This document shows, piece after piece, positions 22,246 through 30,326 of a DNA stretch of 38,648 bases. Within the stretch, counting starts at the first letter, position 1, and each line of letters begins with the position of its first letter. The stretch comes from CAKSXP01 sp964539115 (GTDB lineage: Bacteria > Bacillota > Clostridia > Oscillospirales > Oscillospiraceae). The stretch spans positions 1 through 38,648 of the forward strand of contig CAZIHY010000010.1 of NCBI GenBank assembly GCA_964539115.1, written 5' to 3'. The notes under the pieces were generated by a model. That model made no database searches and was not told the DNA's origin. It was given only the letters and a program-made list of their open reading frames with translations. A program made the position numbers and the translations under genes.

Positions 22246-23718
22246 ATGAAAATAATACTCATAAACAACGATTACAAATACGCTGCGGAGCAGATGCTGC
22301 TTACGCTGTTTCCGAACGAAAAGCCCGAGTACTCCGACACGCCGGAGGGCGACTGCGTGTGTATCTCGCTGCACGAGGGCCGCGTTTACAACACTGCCGT
22401 CTGCCGGCTGACCGCCGGCGGCGCGGAGTATACGGCAAAGTGCTCCGTCCGCCGCGACAGGCTGACGGACGAGCTCGAGCGCGAGCGGCAGCACCAGCGC
22501 ATCGTCAAGCTCGCGTTCTACCGCGCGGCGACGCAGGAGCTGGTGAAGGAACCGGTCTGGGGCGCTCTGACGGGCATACGCCCCGGAAAGCTCATGAGCG
22601 GCCTCATTGAAGAGGGCCTCTCCGACAGAGCTGCGCTTACGAAATTCTGTGAGGATTACCATGCCTCGCGCGAGCGCGCCGGGCTCTGCCTTGATACGGC
22701 GCACGCTTCGCTGAAGGTTGCCCGCGAATTGCAGCGCGGGGATATCTGCCTCTATGTCGGTATCCCGTTCTGTCCGACCCGCTGCGCCTATTGCAGCTTT
22801 GTAAGCCAGTCGGTCGCGCGCAGCATGAAGCTCATAGAGCCGTTTCTGGAGGCGCTTTACCGCGAGATCAACGCGACGGCCGAGGCCGTTTCGAGGCTTG
22901 GGCTGCGCGTTATCTCCGTCTATTTCGGCGGAGGCACGCCGACGACGCTCTCGGCAAAACAGCTCGACGAACTCATAACGAGTATGGAAAACGCGTTTGA
23001 CCTCTCACACTGCCGCGAATTTACGGTCGAGGCCGGCCGGCCTGACACCATAACAGCCGAAAAGCTTGAGACCTTGCGCCGCCACGGAGTGACGCGCGTG
23101 AGCGTGAACCCTCAGACTATGTCCGACGAGGTGCTCAAGGTCATCGGCCGGAAGCACACGGCGCAGGACGTTGAAGACGCGCTGTGCCTTGTGCGTCAGG
23201 CGGGTCCCTTCGAAGTCAATATGGACCTCATCGCGGGCCTTCCCGCAGACACGCCGGAGAGCTTTCGCAATACGCTCGACAAGGTGCTCTCTCTGGAGCC
23301 TGAAAACATAACCGTCCACACGCTGGCGCTCAAAAAGGGCTCGCGCATCATGCTCGAGGGCACGTCCATCCCCTCAGCGGGGGACGTTGGGAAGATGCTC
23401 GACTACGCCGTTTCGCGCCTGCGCGAAACCGGCTACGCCCCATATTACCTCTACCGCCAAAAATATATGTCCGGCGGCTTTGAGAACGTCGGCTGGTCGA
23501 AAAAGGGGACGGAAAATATCTATAATATCTGCATCATGGAGGAGCTTTGCAGCATAATCTCCATGGGCGGCGGTGCCTCCACAAAGCTCTGCACCGGCAC
23601 AGGCCGCATCGAGCGCGTGTTCGCGCCGAAATATCCGCAGGAATATATCGAGCGCAGCGAAAAGGTCTGCGCCGACAAGCGGAAAATAGTCGATTTTTAC
23701 TCAGCGCTCGGCTTTTAA
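22246..23718 (+). CDS. hemZ: HemZ-like coproporphyrinogen III dehydrogenase (radical SAM)
   Basis: The 490-residue protein has an N-terminal domain of ~165 residues typical of HemZ, then a radical SAM domain with C176-x3-C180-x2-C183 (IPFCPTRCAYCSF), YFGGGTPTTLSAKQL, EFTVEAGRPDTI and MDLIAGLPADTPESF. The family was named for anaerobic oxidation of coproporphyrinogen III, but many members act in heme or other metabolism, so the substrate is uncertain. The length is close to that of B. subtilis HemZ (about 500). The ATG at 22246 has only a weak upstream site. It starts a run with the beta-helix and PAP2 genes, 21 and -4 bp apart. Confidence 0.92.
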   Translation: MKIILINNDYKYAAEQMLLTLFPNEKPEYSDTPEGDCVCISLHEGRVYNTAVCRLTAGGAEYTAKCSVRRDRLTDELERERQHQRIVKLAFYRAATQELVKEPVWGALTGIRPGKLMSGLIEEGLSDRAALTKFCEDYHASRERAGLCLDTAHASLKVARELQRGDICLYVGIPFCPTRCAYCSFVSQSVARSMKLIEPFLEALYREINATAEAVSRLGLRVISVYFGGGTPTTLSAKQLDELITSMENAFDLSHCREFTVEAGRPDTITAEKLETLRRHGVTRVSVNPQTMSDEVLKVIGRKHTAQDVEDALCLVRQAGPFEVNMDLIAGLPADTPESFRNTLDKVLSLEPENITVHTLALKKGSRIMLEGTSIPSAGDVGKMLDYAVSRLRETGYAPYYLYRQKYMSGGFENVGWSKKGTENIYNICIMEELCSIISMGGGASTKLCTGTGRIERVFAPKYPQEYIERSEKVCADKRKIVDFYSALGF

Positions 23719-23739
23719 GAAAAAGGGAGGAAACGCAAA

Positions 23740-24453
23740 ATGTCTACAAAGTTCGATTATTATTTCCAGCACCTCGATAAATTCCCGTTCCCGGAGTTTT
23801 TTGACGGCATAACCGAAACCTATGAGATACTCGCGAAGGCAAAGACCTTTCTCGACGAAACACTGACTCAGAATGGCGTATGCGAAAATCACGGAACGGT
23901 CCTCGGGAAGGCTCCTGCCATCCACGGCTGCTGCTACATCGGCGAGGGCACGAAGATCTATGACGACGTGTGCATCATCGGCCCGGTCTACATCGGCAGG
24001 AACTGCGAGATAGGCCATGGGGCTGTTATCCGCCCGAATACTATAATCTCTGACGGCTGCGCGGTCGGCCATGGAAGCGAGGTCAAGCACACCGTCATGT
24101 TCGGCGGGTCCAAGGTCGCTTCGCTCGCCTTCGCAGGGGACTGTGTGCTCGGCGTGAGCGCACGCATCGGCTCCGGCGTTATAACCGCGAACCGCAAGTT
24201 CAACCAGCAGAACGTGACGCTCAAATACGACGGAGAAAAGCACGACCTCGGCGACAGCTTTTTCGGCGTTATCCTCGGCGACAGTGCGCGCCTCGGCGCA
24301 AACTGCGTCACCCAGCCCGGCACCCACATCGGACACCACAGCTGGGTCTTCCCTCTGACCAACGTGCGCGGGTTCATCCCCGCGGGCACCCGCGTTTTTG
24401 AAAAGCGCGAGCTGGTCTTTGAGGAAAACGAGATCGTGGAACTCAAGCCATGA
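23740..24453 (+). CDS. Left-handed beta-helix (hexapeptide) acyltransferase/nucleotidyltransferase-like protein
   Basis: The 237-residue protein has a helical N-terminal part (~1-50) and then hexapeptide repeats of a left-handed beta helix (KIYDDVCIIGPVYIGRNCEIGHGAVIRPNTII; GHGSEVKHTVMFGGSKVA; GHHSWVFPLTNVRGFIPAGT). This is the fold of GlmU C-terminal and other sugar N/O-acyltransferases, so an acetyl- or acyl-CoA-dependent acyltransferase for a nucleotide sugar is likely; the pyrophosphorylase half of GlmU is absent. The ATG at 23740 follows a gggagg at 7 nt. It overlaps the PAP2 gene by 4 bp. Confidence 0.85.
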   Translation: MSTKFDYYFQHLDKFPFPEFFDGITETYEILAKAKTFLDETLTQNGVCENHGTVLGKAPAIHGCCYIGEGTKIYDDVCIIGPVYIGRNCEIGHGAVIRPNTIISDGCAVGHGSEVKHTVMFGGSKVASLAFAGDCVLGVSARIGSGVITANRKFNQQNVTLKYDGEKHDLGDSFFGVILGDSARLGANCVTQPGTHIGHHSWVFPLTNVRGFIPAGTRVFEKRELVFEENEIVELKP

Positions 24454-25025
24454 CGGACGCCATAACAGCTCTCGACGGCAGCATCCTGCTGTTTATTCAG
24501 GAGCATATCCGCTGCGATGCGCTGACACCTGTAATGAAGCTTGCAAGCCGTCTCGGCGACGGCGGAATGATCTGGATACTGATAGCGCTTGTGCTGCTAG
24601 TGATCCCGAAAACGAGACGGTGCGGCTTTGATATGGCGCTGTGCCTCGTCATCGCCTCGGTGGTCAACAACCTTGTGATCAAAAACCTCGTCGCGCGTCC
24701 GCGGCCGTTTCTGACCTTCCCGGAGCTCGAGCTGCTCGTAAAACCGCTGATGAGCTACAGCTTCCCCTCCGGTCACACCTGCTCCTCGTTCGCGGCAGCC
24801 TTTGCGCTCGCCTTCGGCTTTCGCGGGAAAGGCGGCGGCTGGGCCTATCTCGGAGCGGCGCTCATCGCGCTTTCGCGCATTTATGTAGGCATACACTACC
24901 CGACGGACATCATTGCCGGGGCCGCCGTCGGCACTCTCTGCGCCTGGGGCGTCTGTACCCTCTCGCACCGGTTTATAAAGGGTGACCTTATTATAAAACG
25001 CAAGCACGAAAGACTGGACAGGTGA
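24450..25025 (+). CDS. PAP2-family membrane phosphatase
   Basis: The 191-residue integral membrane protein has the three phosphatidic-acid-phosphatase signatures: KNLVARPRP (motif 1), SYSFPSGHTCSSFAAA (motif 2, catalytic His) and SRIYVGIHYPTDI (motif 3). It probably removes phosphate from a lipid such as undecaprenyl pyrophosphate or phosphatidic acid at the membrane. Its ATG overlaps the stop of the preceding gene (ATGA). It ends near the convergent ytvI gene. Confidence 0.93.
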   Translation: MTDAITALDGSILLFIQEHIRCDALTPVMKLASRLGDGGMIWILIALVLLVIPKTRRCGFDMALCLVIASVVNNLVIKNLVARPRPFLTFPELELLVKPLMSYSFPSGHTCSSFAAAFALAFGFRGKGGGWAYLGAALIALSRIYVGIHYPTDIIAGAAVGTLCAWGVCTLSHRFIKGDLIIKRKHERLDR

Positions 25026-25029
25026 GTTT

Positions 25030-25143
25030 TTTGGATCGGGCGTCTTTCCGTCGGCCGCATCAAAGCCGGTTTGCTTCGCTGAGGCGCTTTTCTGCAGGAG
25101 CAGAAAAGCCGCCCTCTGCGGAGCAAAAATCAGTTTTAAATTA
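25030..25143. repeat. Intergenic structured repeat, copy 5 (diverged)
   Basis: The right half has the common order: a perfect gcttttctgc/gcagaaaagc hairpin (25088-25111), ccctctgcggag and aaaatcagttttaaat. The left half is diverged and GC-rich. It sits between the convergent PAP2 and ytvI genes and may help end both transcripts, although there is no clear T-run. Confidence 0.5.
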
Positions 25144-25177
25144 CCGCACGGCTAACGGCCAAAAAAGGGATTCCTAT

Positions 25178-26245
25178 TTACTTCCACAGTTTTACGATCC
25201 CCCGCTCATTGAGACGGCAGAGCATCACCGCCGCGATCGGGAACAGCAGCATCCCGATAACGCCGCAGATGCGGAAGCCGAGGTATATCGAAAACAGCGA
25301 CACTATAGGGTGCAGCCCGAGCTGGTCGCCGATCAGCTTTGCCTGCAGCGTGCTGCGAAGGACCGCCGCCGCGGCATAGCACAGAGCCAGCCCCGCGCCG
25401 CGCGCGAAGTTCCCCGTCAGGAAGCAGTACAGCGCCCAGGGGATAAGCACCGTGCCCGTGCCGAGTATGGGCAGCGCGTCAATGACCGCTGTCAGCGCAG
25501 CTATGAGCACAGGGTATCCGATTTGAAGCAGCAGGAACCCAACGCTCAGAACGGCGAAGACCGCGAGCATTAAAAGCCCCTGTGCACGGAACCAGCGCCC
25601 CAGCGTATGGTGCATATCGTCGCGTATCGCGCGGGCGCTGTCCCGGTATTTGTCCGGTATCTGCCGGAGCACAAATTCCTTGACGGAAGGATATGAAGCC
25701 GACATAAAATATGTTCCAAGCCCCGCAGTCACCGCAAAAAGCAGCACCAACGGGGTCTTTTCGACCGCGGCGGAGATAAGCCCCGGCAGCTTGCCGGACA
25801 GCTCCGCCGGTATCGCGGCCAGCTGCCCTTCCAGTGCGTCCAGCGCCGTGCGCAGATATTCGCTTACAGGAGCCGGGGCCGTTCCAATATAGCGCATTGC
25901 GCGCTGTTCGAGCGAATCAAGGTCGTCAAGAAACGAGCCCAGGATCTCCGGTAGACTGACCGTAAAGTCCACCAGCTCTCCGACAGCGCTCACGGCGCCC
26001 CATACCAAAAGCGTCGTCAGCACCGCCAGCAGCAGGAGCGTACAGCCCCCTGCGGCAGCCGCGCGCGGAAAGCGCCCGCGGCTGATCAGAAAGCGCACTG
26101 CGGGCTCCATAAGAGCGGCGAGCGCCAAGGCTATCAGGAACGGCAGCATCCAGGGCAGCAGGTAGCGCGCGCAGATAAGGAAGATCCCCGCGCAAAGCGC
26201 CCATAACAGCAGATTCGCCAGAAATTTGGGCGGTTTTATAGACAA
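25178..26245 (-). CDS. ytvI: AI-2E family transporter / sporulation membrane protein YtvI-like
   Basis: The 355-residue membrane protein has about eight hydrophobic segments and the AI-2E/YtvI landmarks (LALAALMEPAVRFLISRGRFPR, SYPSVKEFVLRQIPDKYRDSARAI, ALPILGTGTVLIPWALY). YtvI is linked to sporulation in Bacilli and Clostridia, but its biochemical role is not known. The start is TTG at 26245, 10 nt after GGAGGGGGG; the nearby ATG is out of frame and closes at once. It is divergent from pheB. Confidence 0.85.
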   Translation of the reverse strand: MSIKPPKFLANLLLWALCAGIFLICARYLLPWMLPFLIALALAALMEPAVRFLISRGRFPRAAAAGGCTLLLLAVLTTLLVWGAVSAVGELVDFTVSLPEILGSFLDDLDSLEQRAMRYIGTAPAPVSEYLRTALDALEGQLAAIPAELSGKLPGLISAAVEKTPLVLLFAVTAGLGTYFMSASYPSVKEFVLRQIPDKYRDSARAIRDDMHHTLGRWFRAQGLLMLAVFAVLSVGFLLLQIGYPVLIAALTAVIDALPILGTGTVLIPWALYCFLTGNFARGAGLALCYAAAAVLRSTLQAKLIGDQLGLHPIVSLFSIYLGFRICGVIGMLLFPIAAVMLCRLNERGIVKLWK

Positions 26246-26283
26246 AACGTCATATCCCCCCTCCGATTTATAGAAAACAGCAA

Positions 26284-26312
26284 TTGTTTTTACCCTCTAA
26301 CTATGATATATT
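26284..26312 (+). promoter_or_regulatory. Promoter of the pheB-hom unit
   Basis: TTGTTT at 26284-26289 and TATATT at 26307-26312 are 17 bp apart, 49 nt before the pheB start. No riboswitch or T-box is visible in the short leader. Confidence 0.6.
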
Positions 26313-26360
26313 ACATCCATGTGCAGTGCACAAATGACTTTCGTGGAGGGACGAAGCGTT

Positions 26361-26807
26361 ATGATAACAGATAACAAAAATAAATACTATCTGGTCGAAT
26401 CCTCCATGTTGCCGGAAATATTCATCAAGGTGACCGAGGCCAAGGCCCTGCTTGAGGCGGGCGAAGCTTCGACCATCGCAGAGGCGGTCGCGGCTGTCGG
26501 TATCAGCCGGAGCGCTTTTTATAAATATAAGGACTCGATCTGGCCGTTCCGTGATATGAAAAACGACCGGATACTGACCTTCTCGATAGTCCTGCGCAAC
26601 CTGAAGGGGCTTCTCTCCAATGTGCTGAGCGTGTTTGCCGATTCCGGCGCCAACATCCTCACCATCAACCAGAGTATGCCCGCAAACAGCACCGCAATAG
26701 TCACGATCTCTGCTGAAACAACAGATATGCGCATCTCGATCGAACAGCTCATGGCCTGTATCCGGGACTGCAACGGGGTCGTCAGATTAGAGCTTCTCGG
26801 TGGTTAA
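26361..26807 (+). CDS. pheB: PheB-like ACT domain protein
   Basis: The 148-residue protein has an N-terminal helix-turn-helix-like part (AKALLEAGEASTIAEAVAAVGISRSAFYKYK, about 30-60) and a C-terminal ACT domain (TFSIVLRNLKGLLSNVLSVFADSGANILTINQ). ACT domains bind amino acids, so it is likely a small regulator. The length fits B. subtilis PheB (about 147). The start is ATG 26361, 10 nt after GGAGGG; the ATG at 26319 lies too close to the promoter. It is immediately followed by hom, whose ribosome binding site begins at the end of this gene. Confidence 0.88.
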   Translation: MITDNKNKYYLVESSMLPEIFIKVTEAKALLEAGEASTIAEAVAAVGISRSAFYKYKDSIWPFRDMKNDRILTFSIVLRNLKGLLSNVLSVFADSGANILTINQSMPANSTAIVTISAETTDMRISIEQLMACIRDCNGVVRLELLGG

Positions 26808-26820
26808 CGGAGGAACAGAT

Positions 26821-28032
26821 ATGATAAAAACAGCCCTGCTCGGCTTCGGCACCGTCGGAAGCGGCGTTGCGGAGGTCATGGCCGAAAACCATGACAGCAT
26901 CGCCCATAACGCCGCGGACGAGATCGAGCTCAAATACATACTCTGCCGCAGGCCGAGGCCCGGCAGTAAATTCAGCAGCCTCATCATCCACGACTTTGAA
27001 ACGATCCTGAACGACCCGGAGATAAAGATCGTCGCCGAGTGCATCGGCGGAGTCGGCGAGGCTTACGACTATACTAAACGCCTTCTCCTTGCGGGGAAGA
27101 GCGTCGTCACCGCGAATAAAGAGCTGGTTGCGACCCACGGCTGCGAGCTGCTTGAGATCGCGAAGAGTAATAACCTGAATTATCTTTTCGAGGCCAGCGT
27201 CGGCGGCGGCATTCCCATAATCCGGCCGATAACCCAGTGTCTGGCCGCAAACGAGCTTGACGAGGTATACGGCGTGCTCAACGGCACGACAAATTATATT
27301 CTGACCCAGATGGAACAATGCTCGCAGAGCTTTGAAGACGCGCTTCGCGAGGCGCAGCGGCTCGGCTATGCGGAGGCGGACCCGACCTCCGACGTAGAGG
27401 GCCTGGACGCCTGCCGCAAGATATGCATACTCGGCGACCTCTGCTTCGGCCGCCAGATCGACCCCTCGGAGGTCCGCGCCACCGGCATAACCGGAGTTTC
27501 GGCGGAGGACGTCAAATACGCCGACCAGCTTGGCTGCAAGATAAAGCTGCTTGGCCGCGCCCTGCGCACGGGACCCAACACCGTGACGGCATACGTCGCG
27601 CCGCACCTCATCAGCAACCGCAGCATGCTCTCAAACGTCCACGGAGTTATGAACGGCATCGTCGTCCGCGGAAACGCGCTGGGCGAGGCGATGTTTTACG
27701 GTCCCGGCGCCGGCAAGCTTCCAACGGCGAGCGCCGTCGTCGCGGACATAATAGACGCGGCGAAGCATATCAAGGCCCGAAAATATCTCGGCTGGGACGC
27801 GATGAAGCCCGGCGGATTCACCGATTCGGACGACATTGTCAGCCGCTGGTTTATCCGGACGAGCTCCCCGCTGTCCGAGATCGGCAGGGCCTTCGGCAAC
27901 ATCCGCTTCGTATCCTATGACGGCTCGCCGACGGACGAATACGCTTTTGCGACCTCGCGCATATATGCGCACGCGATAAAGGTCATGACCCGCAACCTCG
28001 AGATCCGCTCCATGTTCCGCATACTCGACTGA
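26821..28032 (+). CDS. hom: Homoserine dehydrogenase
   Basis: The 403-residue protein starts MIKTALLGFGTVGSGVAEVM (NAD(P)-binding GxGxxG-like). It has the catalytic motifs SVVTANKELVATHG, VGGGIPIIRPITQ and ADPTSDVEGLDACRK. It reduces aspartate semialdehyde to homoserine, the branch to threonine and methionine. It is somewhat shorter than B. subtilis Hom (about 433), so the C-terminal ACT region is short or degenerate. The start is ATG 26821, 7 nt after CGGAGG; an in-frame GTG at 26800 overlaps pheB. lysC follows 73 bp downstream. Confidence 0.95.
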   Translation: MIKTALLGFGTVGSGVAEVMAENHDSIAHNAADEIELKYILCRRPRPGSKFSSLIIHDFETILNDPEIKIVAECIGGVGEAYDYTKRLLLAGKSVVTANKELVATHGCELLEIAKSNNLNYLFEASVGGGIPIIRPITQCLAANELDEVYGVLNGTTNYILTQMEQCSQSFEDALREAQRLGYAEADPTSDVEGLDACRKICILGDLCFGRQIDPSEVRATGITGVSAEDVKYADQLGCKIKLLGRALRTGPNTVTAYVAPHLISNRSMLSNVHGVMNGIVVRGNALGEAMFYGPGAGKLPTASAVVADIIDAAKHIKARKYLGWDAMKPGGFTDSDDIVSRWFIRTSSPLSEIGRAFGNIRFVSYDGSPTDEYAFATSRIYAHAIKVMTRNLEIRSMFRILD

Positions 28033-28105
28033 CAGGCCGAGCTTTCGCGGAATAAGCTGGAACAGGCACAGACGTACGAATTTTATTCAGAAGGGATTCA
28101 TAACT

Positions 28106-29314
28106 ATGCTCTTAGTAAAGAAGTTCGGCGGCAGCAGCGTTGCCGACGCCGAGAGAATAAACAGAGTCGCCGGAATCATTGCGGACGACTATGCCGCGGG
28201 GCACGATATCGTCGTCGTCCTCTCGGCACAGGGAGATACGACGGATGATCTGATCGCCAAGGCAAAGGAGATAAACCCCAACCCCTCAAAGCGCGAGATG
28301 GATGTTCTGCTCTCAACCGGCGAGCAGGTTTCGATCGCGCTCATGGCAATGGCGCTCGAGCGTATGGGTCTGCCCGTTATCTCGCTGACAGGCTGGCAGT
28401 TCGGCATGCGCACGGATTCCAACTTCGGCAGCGCGCACATCAACAAGGTCGACGCGGGACGCCTTAAGAACGAGCTGGACAGCCGCCGTATCGTCATATG
28501 CGCGGGCTTCCAGGGGATCACCCGCAACCACGACATAACCACACTCGGCCGCGGCGGGTCGGACACGACCGCCGTCGCCATAGCAGCGGCTCTGCACGCT
28601 GACAAATGCGAGATATACACGGACGTCGAGGGCGTTTACACCGCCGATCCGCGCAAGGTGCCGGACGCCAGAAAGCTCGAGGCCATAACCTACGACGAGA
28701 TGCTCGAGCTCGCGTCCCTCGGCGCACAGGTGCTGCATAACCGCAGCGTTGAAATGGCAAAACGATATAATGTAAATCTTGAGGTGCTCTCCAGCTTCGT
28801 CAGAGCGCCCGGCACAAAAGTTAAGGAGGTCGTCAGAAATATGGAGGAAATGAAAATCAGCGGTATTGCGAAGGATACCAACGTTGCAAGAATCGCCATC
28901 GTCGGAGTGCCCGACGAGCCCGGGATCGCGTTCCGCGTTTTCCGCGCGCTGGCAAACGCAAAGGTCAACGTTGATATCATCCTCCAGTCCGTCGGCAAGA
29001 ATAATACCAACGACATAAGCTTTACCGTCGCCCGTGAGGAGATGGATAAGGCCCGCGATTCCATCATGGAGTTTCAGGAGTCCATCGGCTTTGAGCGCGT
29101 AAACGTCGATACGTCCGTGGCCAAGGTCAGCATCGTCGGCGCGGGAATGATCCGCTCCCCCGGGATCGCATCCATGATGTTCGAGGCGCTTTACGACGCC
29201 AATATCAATATCCAGATGATCTCCACCAGCGAGATCAAGATATCCGTCCTGATCGATGAGGCTTATGCCGACATCGCAATGCAGGCGATACACAAGAAGT
29301 TTTTTGCCAACTGA
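28106..29314 (+). CDS. lysC: Aspartokinase (LysC type), with internal start for a beta subunit
   Basis: The 402-residue protein has the aspartokinase N-terminal domain (LLVKKFGGSSVADAERINRV, STGEQVSIALMA, TLGRGGSDTTAVAIAAAL, IYTDVEGVYTADPRKVPDA) and two ACT domains (about 264-330 and 340-400). It phosphorylates aspartate, the first step to lysine, threonine and methionine, with amino-acid feedback. It resembles the alpha subunit of B. subtilis LysC (408 aa). A perfect AAGGAGGT (28823-28830) followed by ATG 28841 lies in frame at codon 246; this would give a 157-residue protein holding the ACT part, like the beta subunit of the B. subtilis enzyme. The ATG at 28106 follows AGAAGGG. Confidence 0.96.
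   Translation: MLLVKKFGGSSVADAERINRVAGIIADDYAAGHDIVVVLSAQGDTTDDLIAKAKEINPNPSKREMDVLLSTGEQVSIALMAMALERMGLPVISLTGWQFGMRTDSNFGSAHINKVDAGRLKNELDSRRIVICAGFQGITRNHDITTLGRGGSDTTAVAIAAALHADKCEIYTDVEGVYTADPRKVPDARKLEAITYDEMLELASLGAQVLHNRSVEMAKRYNVNLEVLSSFVRAPGTKVKEVVRNMEEMKISGIAKDTNVARIAIVGVPDEPGIAFRVFRALANAKVNVDIILQSVGKNNTNDISFTVAREEMDKARDSIMEFQESIGFERVNVDTSVAKVSIVGAGMIRSPGIASMMFEALYDANINIQMISTSEIKISVLIDEAYADIAMQAIHKKFFAN
28823..28843 (+). promoter_or_regulatory. Internal ribosome binding site and ATG in lysC (beta-subunit start)
   Basis: AAGGAGGT at 28823-28830 is a full match to the anti-Shine-Dalgarno, with ATG at 28841 (spacing 10) in the lysC frame at codon 246. A second in-frame ATG at 28850 follows. 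The downstream product would be ~157 residues with both ACT domains. Confidence 0.6.
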
Positions 29315-29340
29315 AAAACAGGACGTTATAAGACCGCAGA

Positions 29341-29385
29341 CGGCAGGGTATGACAGAAGTCGTGCCCTGCTGTTTTTAATTTTTC
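29341..29385 (+). terminator. Terminator of lysC
   Basis: A stem of about 9 bp (29341-29349 with 29364-29372, two G-T pairs) is followed by TTTTTAATTTTTC. It lies 27 nt after the lysC stop. Confidence 0.8.
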
Positions 29386-29450
29386 TGTTGCCTTACCAGG
29401 CCGGGACTGCTCCCCGAAGGGTAAGCAGTCCAATACTAAACAAAGAAACA
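29377..29450 (-). repeat. Intergenic structured repeat, copy 6
   Basis: Read on the minus strand it has ttgtttagtattggactgct, ccttcggggagcagtcc and ggcctggtaaggcaacagaa, the same modules as copy 2. The gactgct/agcagtc arms form a hairpin around the ccttcgggg core. Boundaries are approximate. It lies between lysC and ymdB. Confidence 0.6.
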
Positions 29451-29489
29451 GCTCAACCGTAAAGGAAAAAAGAAAATTTCCCCTCCATG

Positions 29490-29519
29490 TTGATATTGCA
29501 GCGCCTGCCGTGATAAAAT
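29490..29519 (+). promoter_or_regulatory. Promoter of the ymdB-yhaO-yhaN run
   Basis: TTGATA (29490-29495) and TAAAAT (29514-29519) are 18 bp apart, 33 bp upstream of the ymdB start. Confidence 0.55.
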
Positions 29520-29552
29520 ATTCAAATATGACTGAAAGGAAAGACAGCCAAA

Positions 29553-30326
29553 ATGATAGTCAATATTCTCGCGGTCGGGGACGTCTGCGGGGAGGCGGGG
29601 CTCCGCTTTCTTGAACAGCACCTCAAACCGCTGAAGAAAACAAAAAATATAGGCTTCTGTGTTGTGAACGGCGAGAACGCAAATGTCGTCGGAGCAACAC
29701 CGGAGCAGTGCGAGCGCATACTCGACGCGGGCGCGGACGTCGTTACCCTCGGAAACCACACCTGGACGCGGTATGAGCTCCAGCCCTATCTCAACGAATC
29801 CGCACGGACGCTGCGCCCGGCGAACTTCGCGCCACAGTGCCCCGGCCGCGGCTGGGCGGAATACAAAACGGCCTTCGGCCGCGTAGGTGTGCTCAACCTG
29901 TTAGGCCGCTTCACGCTCGATTCGAACACCGACAATCCCTTTGTCGCCGCCGATCAGCTCATCACGGAGGACGCGCCGAAGATCGTCCTTGTCGACATGC
30001 ACGCCGAGGCCACCAGCGAAAAGCTGGCGATGGGCTTCTTCCTGGAGGGCCGCGCCAGCGTCGTCTGGGGCACACACACCCACGTTCAGACCTCGGACGC
30101 GCAGGTGCTCGAGGGCGGCACGGGCTATATAACCGACCTTGGGATGACCGGTCCCGCCGTTTCCGTGCTCGGCATCGATCCGACGCAGTCGGTCAACAAG
30201 TTCCTCGGCGACCCGCCGAGAAGATACAAGCCCGCTTCCGGAGAATGCAAGATGGAGTGCGCCGTTTTCGGCGTTGAGACCGAAACCGGACGCTGCGTAA
30301 GCGCCGAGGCGCTGAGGATAATGTGA
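29553..30326 (+). CDS. ymdB: YmdB-family metallophosphoesterase
   Basis: The 257-residue protein matches the TIGR00282/YmdB family: ILAVGDVCGEAGLRFLEQHL, VVNGENANVVGATPEQ, TLGNHTW, DMHAEATSEKLAMGFFLEGR, VWGTHTHVQTSDAQVLEGG and TDLGMTGP. In B. subtilis, YmdB is a 2',3'-cyclic-nucleotide phosphodiesterase linked to biofilm and motility control. The ATG at 29553 follows GGAAAG. Its stop overlaps the GTG of the yhaO-like gene. The usual neighbours (rny, recA) are not beside it here. Confidence 0.94.
   Translation: MIVNILAVGDVCGEAGLRFLEQHLKPLKKTKNIGFCVVNGENANVVGATPEQCERILDAGADVVTLGNHTWTRYELQPYLNESARTLRPANFAPQCPGRGWAEYKTAFGRVGVLNLLGRFTLDSNTDNPFVAADQLITEDAPKIVLVDMHAEATSEKLAMGFFLEGRASVVWGTHTHVQTSDAQVLEGGTGYITDLGMTGPAVSVLGIDPTQSVNKFLGDPPRRYKPASGECKMECAVFGVETETGRCVSAEALRIM

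Noticed and set aside
26246..26360. Lysine riboswitch or T-box upstream of the pheB-hom-lysC block
   Set aside because: The leader from the predicted promoter to pheB is under 50 nt and has no such structure; the 73-bp hom-lysC gap is also too short.
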